NCBI GenBank assembly: GCA_003385605.1 | Contig: QQUU01000136.1 | Coordinates: forward strand, 122,019 to 186,018 | Source: Bacteroidota bacterium | Lineage (GTDB): Bacteria > Bacteroidota > Bacteroidia > Flavobacteriales > Schleiferiaceae | Reading direction: 5' to 3' | DNA: 64,000 bases | Shown here: piece after piece, positions 35,284-43,842 of the stretch | Numbering within the stretch: position 1 is the first letter of the stretch | Layout of the letters: every line of letters starts with the position of its first letter | Made by a program: the position numbers and the translations under genes | Notes under the pieces: model-generated | What the model saw: the letters and a program-made list of their open reading frames with translations, nothing else | Told to the model about the DNA's origin: nothing | Databases searched by the model: none

Positions 35284-36459
35284 ATGAGTAACAATTCAGA
35301 CCGCTACACCGGCAGAGGTGTCAGTGCACAGAAAGAAGATGTGCACAATGCCATAAAGAACATTGACAAGGGACTTTTTCCGAAGGCCTTCTGTAAAATT
35401 GTCCCAGACTATTTAACCGGTGATACAGACTATTGTCTAGTGATGCATGCCGACGGTGCAGGAACGAAGAGTTCATTGGCCTACATGTACTGGAAGGAGA
35501 CCGGCGACCTGAGTGTATGGAAAGGCATTGCTCAGGATGCGTTGATTATGAACATCGACGATCTTCTGTGTGTCGGCGCTACGGAGAACATCATGCTCAG
35601 TTCTACCATTGGAAGAAACAAAGGGTTAATCACTGGCGAGGTATTGAGTGCGATTATCGGTGGAACCGAGGAGCTTCTAGAAGAATACCGTAAGCACGGC
35701 ATTGATATTATCAGCACTGGTGGTGAAACTGCCGACGTTGGTGATTTGGTTCGTACAATCATTGTTGATAGTACTGTGGTTGCGCGCATGAAGCGCTCAG
35801 ATGTTGTAGATAATGCAAACATAAAAGCCGGCAATGTCATCGTTGGTTTGGCGAGCTACGGCCAGGCAGCCTATGAAAGCGAATACAACGGCGGTATGGG
35901 GTCTAACGGACTTACTAGTGCGCGTCATGACGTGTTCTCAAAAGAATTGGCGACAAAATATCCAGAAAGCTTTGATCCAGCAGTACCTGAGAATTTAGTG
36001 TACACTGGAACTAAAAGCCTAACAGATCCAACAGAAACGGATCTTGATGCTGGAAAACTAGTATTAAGCCCGACTCGTACGTATGCACCAATCATAAAAC
36101 AAATCTTGGATAAATACCGCGGTCAGATTGACGGTATGGTTCACTGTTCGGGAGGTGCACAAACGAAGATTTTGCATTTCTTGGAAAAGGGACATGTCGT
36201 AAAAGACAACTTGTTCCCAATTCCTCCATTGTTTGAATTGATTCACCAAGAGAGCGGTACCAGTTGGGAAGAGATGTACCAAGTATTCAACATGGGACAC
36301 CGAATGGAGCTCTATGTAGACCCATCAATAGCACAGGATATTATCGCAATAAGCGAGAGTTTTGGAGTGGCAGCACAGATTGTAGGACGCGTGGAAGAGA
36401 GCGCTGCGAAAGAGCTGACTATAACGAGTGAGTTCGGAACCTTTAAATACAGCAAGTAA
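35284..36459 (+). CDS. purM: phosphoribosylformylglycinamidine cyclo-ligase (AIR synthase)
   Basis: The 391-residue protein starts [16 protein letters not shown] and contains [41 protein letters not shown] and [15 protein letters not shown]. These are the AIR-synthase/PurM substrate and ATP motifs in a longer, divergent form typical of Bacteroidota; standard PurM is about 345 residues. It converts FGAM to AIR, the step after PurL. Its TAA overlaps the prfA ATG (TAATG). Confidence 0.88.
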   Translation: MSNNSDRYTGRGVSAQKEDVHNAIKNIDKGLFPKAFCKIVPDYLTGDTDYCLVMHADGAGTKSSLAYMYWKETGDLSVWKGIAQDALIMNIDDLLCVGATENIMLSSTIGRNKGLITGEVLSAIIGGTEELLEEYRKHGIDIISTGGETADVGDLVRTIIVDSTVVARMKRSDVVDNANIKAGNVIVGLASYGQAAYESEYNGGMGSNGLTSARHDVFSKELATKYPESFDPAVPENLVYTGTKSLTDPTETDLDAGKLVLSPTRTYAPIIKQILDKYRGQIDGMVHCSGGAQTKILHFLEKGHVVKDNLFPIPPLFELIHQESGTSWEEMYQVFNMGHRMELYVDPSIAQDIIAISESFGVAAQIVGRVEESAAKELTITSEFGTFKYSK

Positions 36460-37535
36460 TGCTAGATAAGCTCAACGTAGTCTTTCAGCGTTACAATGAA
36501 GTCAACGACCTCATTATTCAACCGGATGTGATTTCCGACAGCAAGCGCTATGTGAAATTGAACCGTGAATACAAAAACCTAAAGCCCCTGGTCGACGCCA
36601 GAGAGAAGTACCTCGAATTAAGTAGTAGAATAGAGGAGGCGAAAACGGTTTTAAAAGAAGAGAAAGACCAGGATTTCCGAGATATGGCCAAAATGGAGCT
36701 CGATGAGATCGAGCCTGCGTTCGCCGAGCTCGAGGAGGAAATCAAAATCTTACTGATACCCAAAGATCCGGAGGACGATAAGAATGCATTGGTTGAAATT
36801 CGCCAAGGTGCGGGTGGTGACGAAGGTGCCATTTTCGCCGGTGATTTATTCCGTATGTACCAACGCTACTGTGAAGGCCGCGGTTGGAAGGTTGAGGTGA
36901 TTTCTATGAATGAAGGAACGGCCGGCGGCTTCAAAGAGGTCTCTTTTGAGGTGAGCGGTGAATCGGTTTACGGAATTCTTAAATACGAGAGCGGGGTACA
37001 CCGCGTACAGCGCGTTCCAGCCACTGAAAGCCAGGGTAGGGTGCACACATCTGCAGCATCTGTAGTCGTTCTTCCTGAAGCGGAAGATGTAGATGTCGAT
37101 CTTGATATGAAAGATGTCAAAAAAGATACCTATCGCGCTCAGGGTGCGGGTGGTCAGCACGTCAACAAAACTGAAAGTGCAGTGCGTTTGACGCATTTAC
37201 CGACAGGAATTGTTGTAGAGTGTCAAGACGGACGATCACAGCACAAGAATTACGAGCAAGCTTTGAAAGTGCTTCGTTCGCGCATGTTTGACATGGAGTT
37301 CAAGAAAAAGCAAGAAGAACAGGCTGCTAAGCGTAAGACCATGGTGAGTACTGGTGACCGATCCGCGAAAATTAGAACTTACAACTATCCACAAGGAAGG
37401 GTAACCGACCACAGGATAGGTTTGACGACCTACAATCTTAATGATGTAGTAGGTGGAGATATTCAGAAGTTTATTGACGAACTTCACATGGCGGAGAATG
37501 CCGAGAAGATGAAAGAAGGAACAGATATCATTTAA
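36459..37535 (+). CDS. prfA: peptide chain release factor 1
   Basis: The 358-residue protein has the catalytic GGQ loop in [12 protein letters not shown] and the stop-recognition tripeptide PAT in [14 protein letters not shown], which marks RF1 (UAA/UAG) rather than RF2 (SPF). A charged N-terminal coiled-coil domain occupies residues 1-100. Translation is coupled to purM by a one-base overlap, and pyrF follows one base after its stop. Confidence 0.96.
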   Translation: MLDKLNVVFQRYNEVNDLIIQPDVISDSKRYVKLNREYKNLKPLVDAREKYLELSSRIEEAKTVLKEEKDQDFRDMAKMELDEIEPAFAELEEEIKILLIPKDPEDDKNALVEIRQGAGGDEGAIFAGDLFRMYQRYCEGRGWKVEVISMNEGTAGGFKEVSFEVSGESVYGILKYESGVHRVQRVPATESQGRVHTSAASVVVLPEAEDVDVDLDMKDVKKDTYRAQGAGGQHVNKTESAVRLTHLPTGIVVECQDGRSQHKNYEQALKVLRSRMFDMEFKKKQEEQAAKRKTMVSTGDRSAKIRTYNYPQGRVTDHRIGLTTYNLNDVVGGDIQKFIDELHMAENAEKMKEGTDII

Positions 37536-37536
37536 G

Positions 37537-38352
37537 ATGAATAGACAAGCACTCATAGCTCAGATAGAAAAAAAGAAAAGTGTACTCTGTGTCGGACTAG
37601 ACACGGATATCAATAAGATTCCAGAGCATTTATTGAGTGAATCAGATCCAATATTCGCCTTCAACAAAGCCATCATTGATGCTACGGCGGACTTCGCAGT
37701 GGCTTATAAGCCTAACATTGCCTTTTACGAAAGCATGGGAGTGAAGGGTTGGGAATCCTTGGGAAAAACCATTGATTACCTAAACGAGAGCTATCCAGAA
37801 GTTTTTACCATCGCAGATGCTAAGCGCGGCGATATCGGCAATACCTCAAAGATGTATGCTGAAGCTTTCTTCAATGCCATGGCATTTGATAGCGTTACCG
37901 TGGCTCCGTATATGGGGGTGGATAGTGTGAGCCCTTTTCTAGCCTTCGAAGACAAATGGGTCATCCTATTGGCATTGACATCAAATCAAGGTGCGTTTGA
38001 TTTCCAACTTACGGAAAACACGGATGGCGAAGCATTATTCGAAACTGTTGTTAAAAAAGCACAAGAGTGGGCGACCCCAGAGCAACTTATGTTTGTTCTA
38101 GGAGCCACCAAAACAGAATTTTTAGAGCGCGTAAGGAAGGCTGCTCCTGATTCTTTCTTCTTGGTGCCGGGTGTAGGTGCGCAAGGTGGTTCTCTTGAGG
38201 ATGTGCTCACAAAAGCAACGAATAAAGACTACGGAGTTCTTGTGAATTCAACCCGTGGGATTATCTATCAAAGCAAAGACAGAGATTTCGCTGAAGCTGC
38301 ACGAGGTGCTGCGCTTAAGTTGCAGCAGGAAATGCAACGAATTCTTTTCTAG
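37537..38352 (+). CDS. pyrF: orotidine 5'-phosphate decarboxylase, type 2
   Basis: The 271-residue protein has the OMP decarboxylase signature [19 protein letters not shown] with the catalytic Lys/Asp residues, preceded by [12 protein letters not shown] and followed by [15 protein letters not shown]. The length and insertions fit the type 2 subfamily. It makes UMP in pyrimidine synthesis. It is last in the purM-prfA-pyrF operon; no terminator hairpin was found after it, so read-through into the sulfur genes is possible. Confidence 0.94.
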   Translation: MNRQALIAQIEKKKSVLCVGLDTDINKIPEHLLSESDPIFAFNKAIIDATADFAVAYKPNIAFYESMGVKGWESLGKTIDYLNESYPEVFTIADAKRGDIGNTSKMYAEAFFNAMAFDSVTVAPYMGVDSVSPFLAFEDKWVILLALTSNQGAFDFQLTENTDGEALFETVVKKAQEWATPEQLMFVLGATKTEFLERVRKAAPDSFFLVPGVGAQGGSLEDVLTKATNKDYGVLVNSTRGIIYQSKDRDFAEAARGAALKLQQEMQRILF

Positions 38353-38397
38353 TGTGCGCTGAGTCACACCTTGTCCAATAGAACATGGCTAGTTTAG
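38352..38397 (+). promoter_or_regulatory. possible promoter/operator of the sulfur operon
   Basis: A TTG at 38371, 16-base spacer and TAGTTTAG (38390-38397) is a one-mismatch -7 box 18 bases before the tauE-like ATG. Immediately upstream, GTGTG (38352-38356) and CACAC (38365-38369) form an inverted repeat that could bind a regulator. The call is weak. Confidence 0.3.
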
Positions 38398-38415
38398 AGG
38401 AATCAAAACACAGTC

Positions 38416-39216
38416 ATGGAGATAATAGGTTACATCGCATCGGTATTTATAGGGATTTCACTCGGCTTGATTGGCGGTGGTGGTTCTATACTTACCGTAC
38501 CGGTTTTAGTATACCTCTTTGGGGAAAGTGCGGAGCTTAGCACCGCATATTCTTTATTCATTGTTGGCACGACTGCATTGGTAGGTGGAATTCGCAATGC
38601 TACTATGGGCAATGTGAATTACAAGACAGCAGTAGTGTTTACAATCCCAGCATTTATTGCGGTGTATTTAACCCGCGCTTACCTTGTTCCAGCCATACCT
38701 CAAAACATACTTACAGTGGGTGCTTTCACGCTGACGAAAGACATTGCCATCATGGTCTTCTTTGCTTTGGTAATGCTTGCAGCTTCAGTGAGTATGATCC
38801 GCAACAAACGCGAGGAAGAGGATGACGAAGGTGAAACTGCGCCTGTCTTTAATATACCTGCAATCATTGCAGAAGGCGCAGTGGTCGGTGTATTAACCGG
38901 TATTGTTGGCGCTGGTGGTGGATTTTTAATTATTCCTGCGCTTGTTCTCTTTGCCAAATTGCCCATGAAAAAGGCAGTCGGTACTTCATTGTTGATTATT
39001 GCTGCAAAGAGTTTAATAGGTTTTATTGGTGACGTTCAACGTCCCGATTTAATTATTGATTGGACATTGCTGTTGACCGTGACAGCAATTGCCGTAGTAG
39101 GTATCTTTGTCGGTATCTATGCGACCAAATTTATAGACGGTAAAAAATTGAAAAAAGGCTTTGGCTGGTTTGTACTCGTTATGGCGATATACATCATCCT
39201 TAAGCAGATAGTATAA
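38416..39216 (+). CDS. TauE/SafE-family anion exporter
   Basis: The 266-residue membrane protein has about eight helices in two related halves with the glycine-rich repeats LGLIGGGGSILTVPVLV and GVLTGIVGAGGGFLIIPALV, diagnostic of TauE/SafE (DUF81). An acidic loop (REEEDDEGE) joins the halves. Members export sulfite or related sulfur anions. It is the first gene of a run with persulfide- and thiosulfate-handling genes, which supports a sulfite export role. Confidence 0.9.
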   Translation: MEIIGYIASVFIGISLGLIGGGGSILTVPVLVYLFGESAELSTAYSLFIVGTTALVGGIRNATMGNVNYKTAVVFTIPAFIAVYLTRAYLVPAIPQNILTVGAFTLTKDIAIMVFFALVMLAASVSMIRNKREEEDDEGETAPVFNIPAIIAEGAVVGVLTGIVGAGGGFLIIPALVLFAKLPMKKAVGTSLLIIAAKSLIGFIGDVQRPDLIIDWTLLLTVTAIAVVGIFVGIYATKFIDGKKLKKGFGWFVLVMAIYIILKQIV

Positions 39217-39244
39217 CAGCATACGAACTTCTAATTACACAGAA

Positions 39245-40645
39245 ATGATTGTAGAACAGATTTACACAGGGTGTTTGGCGCAAGGCGCTTACTATATAGC
39301 CTCTCATGGTGAAGCAGTAGTTATTGATCCATTGCGTGAGGTAGGTCCATATTTGGATCGTGCAGAAAAAGATGGTGTTACCATCAAATACATCTTGGAA
39401 ACTCATTTCCATGCAGATTTTGTCTCTGGTCACCTGGACTTAGCGAAGAAAACGGGTGCTACGATCATTTATGGACCGAACGCTAATCCGAAATTTGATT
39501 GCAAGATTGCAGAGGATGGAGAAGTATTGAAAGTAGGTGATGTTGAAATCCACGTGCTTCACACGCCGGGTCATACGATGGAAAGTACCACGTATTTATT
39601 GAAAGACGAGAGTGGTAAAGACCATGCTATTTTCTCTGGCGATACTCTTTTCTTGGGAGATGTAGGTCGCCCAGATTTGGCCCAGAAGGCGGCTACCATG
39701 ACCCAAGAGCAATTGGCAGCAACCCTCTACAATTCTTTACGTACAAAAATCATGGTGCTTGCAGATGACGTGATAGTGTATCCAGGTCACGGAGCTGGTT
39801 CGTCGTGTGGAAAGAACATGTCGAAAGAAACTGTGGGAACTATAGGTGAGCAGAAGGCAACGAACTATGCATTGCGTGCAGATATGACCGAGGCAGAGTT
39901 TATCAAGGAAGTGACGGACGGCTTGCAAAAACCACCGGCCTACTTCCCAGAAAACGTACGCTTGAATAAAGTTGGCTACGAAAGCTTAGAAACAGTAATG
40001 GACCGTGCGATGACGCCAATGAGTGTTGAGGCCTTCGAAGCTGCTGCGAATGAAACAGATGCTTTGATTCTTGATACACGTCACCAAAGCGAATTCATTC
40101 ATGGCTTCATTCCTCAATCCATCTTTATAGGTATTAAGGGAAGTTTTGCGATGTGGGTAGGAGCGATGATTCCTGATATCAATCAAAAGCTCCTTGTTGT
40201 TGCAGATCCTGGTATGGAAGAAGAAGTTTTGACTCGACTTTCACGTGTAGGTTACGATCAAACTATTGGCTATCTCGAAGGTGGATTTGAAGCTTGGAAG
40301 AATGCTGGAAAGGAGATCGACACCCTCGATCAAATCACTGCTGAAGGACTAAAAGAAGTACAGAGCCCGGTTGTGGTGGACGTGCGCAAAGACGGCGAAT
40401 ACTTAAGCGAGCACATGCCTTCGGCTATCCACGCTAGTCTAGAGTACATCAACGACCGTATGGGAGACATTCCAAGCGAAGGAACCTTCTACATTCACTG
40501 TGCAGGTGGCTACCGTTCAGTTATTGCAGCTTCTATTTTGAAAGCGCGTGGATTCCACAACATGGTAGATGTTGCTGGAGGTTTCGGTGCCATGAAAAAA
40601 GCGGGCATTGAGCTAACGGATTATGTATGTCCCTCAACACTTTAG
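39245..40645 (+). CDS. CstB/Blh-like persulfide dioxygenase-rhodanese fusion
   Basis: The 466-residue protein has three parts. A metallo-beta-lactamase domain (1-240) carries THFHADFVSGH (H54, H56, D58), HTPGH (H110) and SGDTLF (D133), as in persulfide dioxygenases. A first rhodanese domain (about 260-355) has no cysteine at the active loop (VVADPGMEEE), so it is a pseudo-rhodanese. A second rhodanese (about 365-460) has the active loop HCAGGYRS with C419. This is the order described for CstB and Blh. Expected activity: oxidation of low-molecular-weight persulfides to sulfite or thiosulfate in the cytosol. Confidence 0.92.
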   Translation: MIVEQIYTGCLAQGAYYIASHGEAVVIDPLREVGPYLDRAEKDGVTIKYILETHFHADFVSGHLDLAKKTGATIIYGPNANPKFDCKIAEDGEVLKVGDVEIHVLHTPGHTMESTTYLLKDESGKDHAIFSGDTLFLGDVGRPDLAQKAATMTQEQLAATLYNSLRTKIMVLADDVIVYPGHGAGSSCGKNMSKETVGTIGEQKATNYALRADMTEAEFIKEVTDGLQKPPAYFPENVRLNKVGYESLETVMDRAMTPMSVEAFEAAANETDALILDTRHQSEFIHGFIPQSIFIGIKGSFAMWVGAMIPDINQKLLVVADPGMEEEVLTRLSRVGYDQTIGYLEGGFEAWKNAGKEIDTLDQITAEGLKEVQSPVVVDVRKDGEYLSEHMPSAIHASLEYINDRMGDIPSEGTFYIHCAGGYRSVIAASILKARGFHNMVDVAGGFGAMKKAGIELTDYVCPSTL

Positions 40646-40671
40646 TAGAATAACACCTAGATAACAAAACT

Positions 40672-41229
40672 ATGGATCTAATCATGCAACCTTGGCCGTG
40701 GTACATAAGTGGGGCGCTCATCGCCTTGATTATGTTTATCATGCTCTTTTTCGGAAAGAGTTTTGGCTTCTCGAGTAACCTGCGTACCCTTTGTACACTT
40801 TGCGGTGCGGATCGCTTTGTGCCTTTCTTCCAATTTGATTGGAAATCTAAAAGCTGGAACCTTTTTTTCTTAGTCGGAGCAGGTATTGGCGGATACATTG
40901 CAGCCAATTTCCTTTCTCCTGAAGACTATACCGTAGCTATCTCGGAGAATACCATTGCAGATTTATCAGCACTGGGCTTTGCAGCTCCAGAAGGATTTGT
41001 ACCGGCAAGCCAGTTCGGTACTGAGGCCCTAGGTGATGCAAAGAATATTGTAATCTTGGCGCTTGGTGGCTTAATGGTTGGTTTCGGTGCTCGATACGCC
41101 GGAGGGTGTACTTCGGGCCATGCAATTAGCGGTATTTCCAACCTTCAGCCGGCTTCATTGCTTGCGGTGGTAGGATTTTTCATCGGTGGGCTTCTTATGA
41201 CTCACGTATTGTTCCCTCTTATTTACTAA
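40672..41229 (+). CDS. YeeE/YedE-family membrane protein, first half (PmpA-like)
   Basis: The 185-residue protein has about four membrane helices and the family motif GARYAGGCTSGHAISG with C146. In YeeE (TsuA) conserved cysteines relay thiosulfate through the channel. Here the family is split in two genes, as in the DUF395 pair of bigR-type operons. The preceding soluble-looking loop (82-122) is probably periplasmic. The next half begins 3 bases later. Confidence 0.88.
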   Translation: MDLIMQPWPWYISGALIALIMFIMLFFGKSFGFSSNLRTLCTLCGADRFVPFFQFDWKSKSWNLFFLVGAGIGGYIAANFLSPEDYTVAISENTIADLSALGFAAPEGFVPASQFGTEALGDAKNIVILALGGLMVGFGARYAGGCTSGHAISGISNLQPASLLAVVGFFIGGLLMTHVLFPLIY

Positions 41230-41232
41230 GCC

Positions 41233-41646
41233 ATGAAGAATATTAAATTTTTAATCGCGGGTACTTTATTTGGTATCATCATGTTCAAGAGCGAAGCAGC
41301 TTCTTGGTATAGAATTCAAGAAATGTTCAGATTCCAAGCATTTCACATGTACGGAATCATAGGATTGGCAGTAGCCCTAGGCGTTCCTATGGTAGCAATT
41401 ATTAAAGCAAAGAAAATCAAGGATTATGCGGGTGGACAGATCGTGTTTACACCCAAAGCTTGGAGCATTCCTCGCTACTTGATTGGAGGAACTATTTTCG
41501 GTTTGGGCTGGGCGCTTAGTGGTGCTTGTCCGGGGCCAATTGTAGTAAATATCGGTGCCGGTTATTCTGGGTACGTAATAGTACTTCTTGGAGCCCTCGT
41601 AGGAACATTCCTTTACGGCGTCATTCGCGATAAATTGCCGCACTAA
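41233..41646 (+). CDS. YeeE/YedE-family membrane protein, second half (PmpB-like)
   Basis: The 137-residue protein has about four helices and the motif GLGWALSGACPGPIVVNIGAG with C99, the partner of the cysteine motif in the gene just upstream. The two halves presumably form one thiosulfate or sulfur-anion transporter. It is separated from the neighbours by 3 and 6 bases. Confidence 0.87.
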   Translation: MKNIKFLIAGTLFGIIMFKSEAASWYRIQEMFRFQAFHMYGIIGLAVALGVPMVAIIKAKKIKDYAGGQIVFTPKAWSIPRYLIGGTIFGLGWALSGACPGPIVVNIGAGYSGYVIVLLGALVGTFLYGVIRDKLPH

Positions 41647-41652
41647 TCCGGT

Positions 41653-42714
41653 ATGGAATTTTCAAATCTACCGAAGCACCGCAAGGAACAGCTGGCTCAG
41701 CTCACTACAGGAACGAGTCGGATTGTTCTCAGCCTTTTGATGGGTCTCTTTGGTGTTGGGTTGATTTGGAGTATTGATAGCGCTCTTCCTCCAGCTCAGG
41801 AATTTCCTGAATATTCTCAGGTCTTACCCGATGTCCCTTGGGATTACAAGCTCTTTGAAGGTGTAGATTTCGCAAATCCTGCAACCACGGAACAAGTAGC
41901 TTACGGTCGAAGGCTCATTATGGAGACTGCAGATTACCTAGGTCCAAACTCAAGTAAACCCTTTGCAGGCAATAATTTAGATTGTAATTCATGTCATTTA
42001 GACGGTGGAACTAAGCCGTTTGCGGCACCTTTTGTCACCGTACCTAGTCAATTTCCTCAATTCCGTAACCGTGAGAATAAAGAGGGAACGATACAGGAGC
42101 GTATCAATGGATGTATGCAGCGTTCAATGAATGGACGTCCCTTGCCTGAGGACTCTGAGGAGCTTGCGGCCATGGTTGCTTATATGGAGTGGCTGAGTAT
42201 AGACAAGCCTCGCGGGGAAAAAATCAACGGCAACAAGTTCTTAAAGGTTGATTATCCAGACCGAGCGGTGGATCTAAAGCATGGCAAGAAAGTGTATGTG
42301 CAACATTGTACTACTTGCCATCAGTCAGATGGTCAGGGCCAACGAAATCCGGGCAGCAACACCTATTTGTATCCTCCACTATGGGGCCCGGATTCCTACA
42401 ACCACGGGGCGGGTATGCACCGTGTGATCACGGCGGCTCAGTTCATCAAAGGAAATATGCCTTTAGGAACCACAGCGGACGAACCACTGCTTTCAGATGA
42501 AGAAGCATATGATGTTGCAGGATACATCAACAGCTTTGCTCGTCCATTAAAGAATAATCCTGAAGCTGACTTTCCAGATAAGAAGCTCAAGCCAATGTCC
42601 ACGCCTTACGGACCGTGGGTCGACCCATTCCCTGCGGCGCAGCATAAATTTGGCCCATTCGGTGAAATCGCTGCTTTCTACCAAAACGAATACGGTCTAA
42701 AGAAGTCCAAATAG
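41653..42714 (+). CDS. TsdA-like dihaem cytochrome c (thiosulfate dehydrogenase), membrane-anchored
   Basis: The 353-residue protein has one N-terminal membrane helix (23-40) and two haem-binding motifs, CNSCH (111-115) and CTTCH (219-223). The stretch FPQFRNRENKEGT followed by RINGCMQRSMNGRPL closely matches TsdA, and C154 corresponds to the unusual cysteine ligand of haem 1. M269 in KGNMPLG fits a ligand of haem 2. TsdA oxidises thiosulfate to tetrathionate, or the reverse, in the periplasm. The classic enzyme is soluble; this one keeps its membrane anchor. Confidence 0.87.
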   Translation: MEFSNLPKHRKEQLAQLTTGTSRIVLSLLMGLFGVGLIWSIDSALPPAQEFPEYSQVLPDVPWDYKLFEGVDFANPATTEQVAYGRRLIMETADYLGPNSSKPFAGNNLDCNSCHLDGGTKPFAAPFVTVPSQFPQFRNRENKEGTIQERINGCMQRSMNGRPLPEDSEELAAMVAYMEWLSIDKPRGEKINGNKFLKVDYPDRAVDLKHGKKVYVQHCTTCHQSDGQGQRNPGSNTYLYPPLWGPDSYNHGAGMHRVITAAQFIKGNMPLGTTADEPLLSDEEAYDVAGYINSFARPLKNNPEADFPDKKLKPMSTPYGPWVDPFPAAQHKFGPFGEIAAFYQNEYGLKKSK

Positions 42715-42797
42715 GGGTTGGATAACTCTGAGATTTGATGGATAAGTAATCGTTGAAGGCTTCCTTTTTTACGACAATTGCTCGTAACTTTCAATAG

Positions 42798-43817
42798 ATG
42801 AACAATCCCTTCCACAGCTTGAGAAAAGTACTCATTTTGTTCTCCTTCATATTGTTTGGAGGAACGCTGGGCTATAGATTAATTGAAGACCTTGATTGGC
42901 TTCCTGCCTTCTATATGGTGGTTCAGACAGTGAGTACTGTGGGATTTAATGAGGTAATAGAATTAAGCACCTCAGGCACATGGTTCACCATTGTGCTAAT
43001 CATTTCCAGTTTTGGAACCTTTGCCTACGGCGCCGGTCTTTTGGCGCAGTTGGCCATTGATGGACGTGTTCGTCATTTTTTACTCACCAAAAGAATTGAA
43101 CGCAAGGTGGAAAAGTTAGAAGGACATGCCATTGTATGTGGCTTAGGTAGAAACGGCCGACAGGTGGTGAGCAAACTTCGCGCCTACGGAGCGGATGTTG
43201 TTGTAATTGAAAAGGATGAACATAGAGCGGAAGAGTTCAGAAATCAATTTCAAAAGGTCTTGGTCGTTGTTGGGGACGCCACTGACGACACCATTTTGGA
43301 AAAGGTAAACATTGCGAAGGCTTCTTCCTTAATTGCCGCATTGGCCTCAGATACTGACAATCTCTTTGTAGTGATCTCTGCACGTCAGCTCAACCCGAAC
43401 ATGACCATCGGTGCTCGAGCGAACACTGAGAGTACAGAACGCAAACTTCTGGCGGCTGGCGCTACATATACGGTTAGTCCAAACCTAGTAGGGGGAGCAC
43501 ACCTGGCGCATAACTTGATGAATCCTGGAGTGATGAATTTTTTGGATCACCTGAGTGTAGGTGGATCCTCTGCGACCAATATCGAAGAAATCGTAGTTGA
43601 TGAATTGCCTGAAGTGTTTAGTGGATGCAACATCAAGGATTTAGAGATTAGGCAACAGACCGGATGTACAGTCATTGGTTACGTGTGTGAACAAGGATTA
43701 CTTACCGTTAATCCGTCACCAGACTTTAAAGTCGCACCGCATTCCAAACTCTATGTGTTGGGAAATGATGAACAGATAAAAGACTTGAGGGCTTGGTTTA
43801 CCGAAAAGACCAAATAA
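42798..43817 (+). CDS. two-helix potassium channel with RCK (TrkA-N/TrkA-C) domains
   Basis: The 339-residue protein has two membrane helices (about 11-29 and 60-80) around the pore loop VVQTVSTVGFNEV, where TVGF (47-50) is the selectivity filter with Phe in place of the usual Tyr. A Rossmann RCK domain follows (HAIVCGLGRNGRQVVSKL, VVIEKDE) and a TrkA-C domain closes the protein. It resembles MthK/YugO-type ligand-gated channels. It lies 83 bases after the TsdA-like gene, with no terminator between them. Confidence 0.92.
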   Translation: MNNPFHSLRKVLILFSFILFGGTLGYRLIEDLDWLPAFYMVVQTVSTVGFNEVIELSTSGTWFTIVLIISSFGTFAYGAGLLAQLAIDGRVRHFLLTKRIERKVEKLEGHAIVCGLGRNGRQVVSKLRAYGADVVVIEKDEHRAEEFRNQFQKVLVVVGDATDDTILEKVNIAKASSLIAALASDTDNLFVVISARQLNPNMTIGARANTESTERKLLAAGATYTVSPNLVGGAHLAHNLMNPGVMNFLDHLSVGGSSATNIEEIVVDELPEVFSGCNIKDLEIRQQTGCTVIGYVCEQGLLTVNPSPDFKVAPHSKLYVLGNDEQIKDLRAWFTEKTK

Positions 43818-43842
43818 ATTCGCAATCAGCTAACCACATCAA

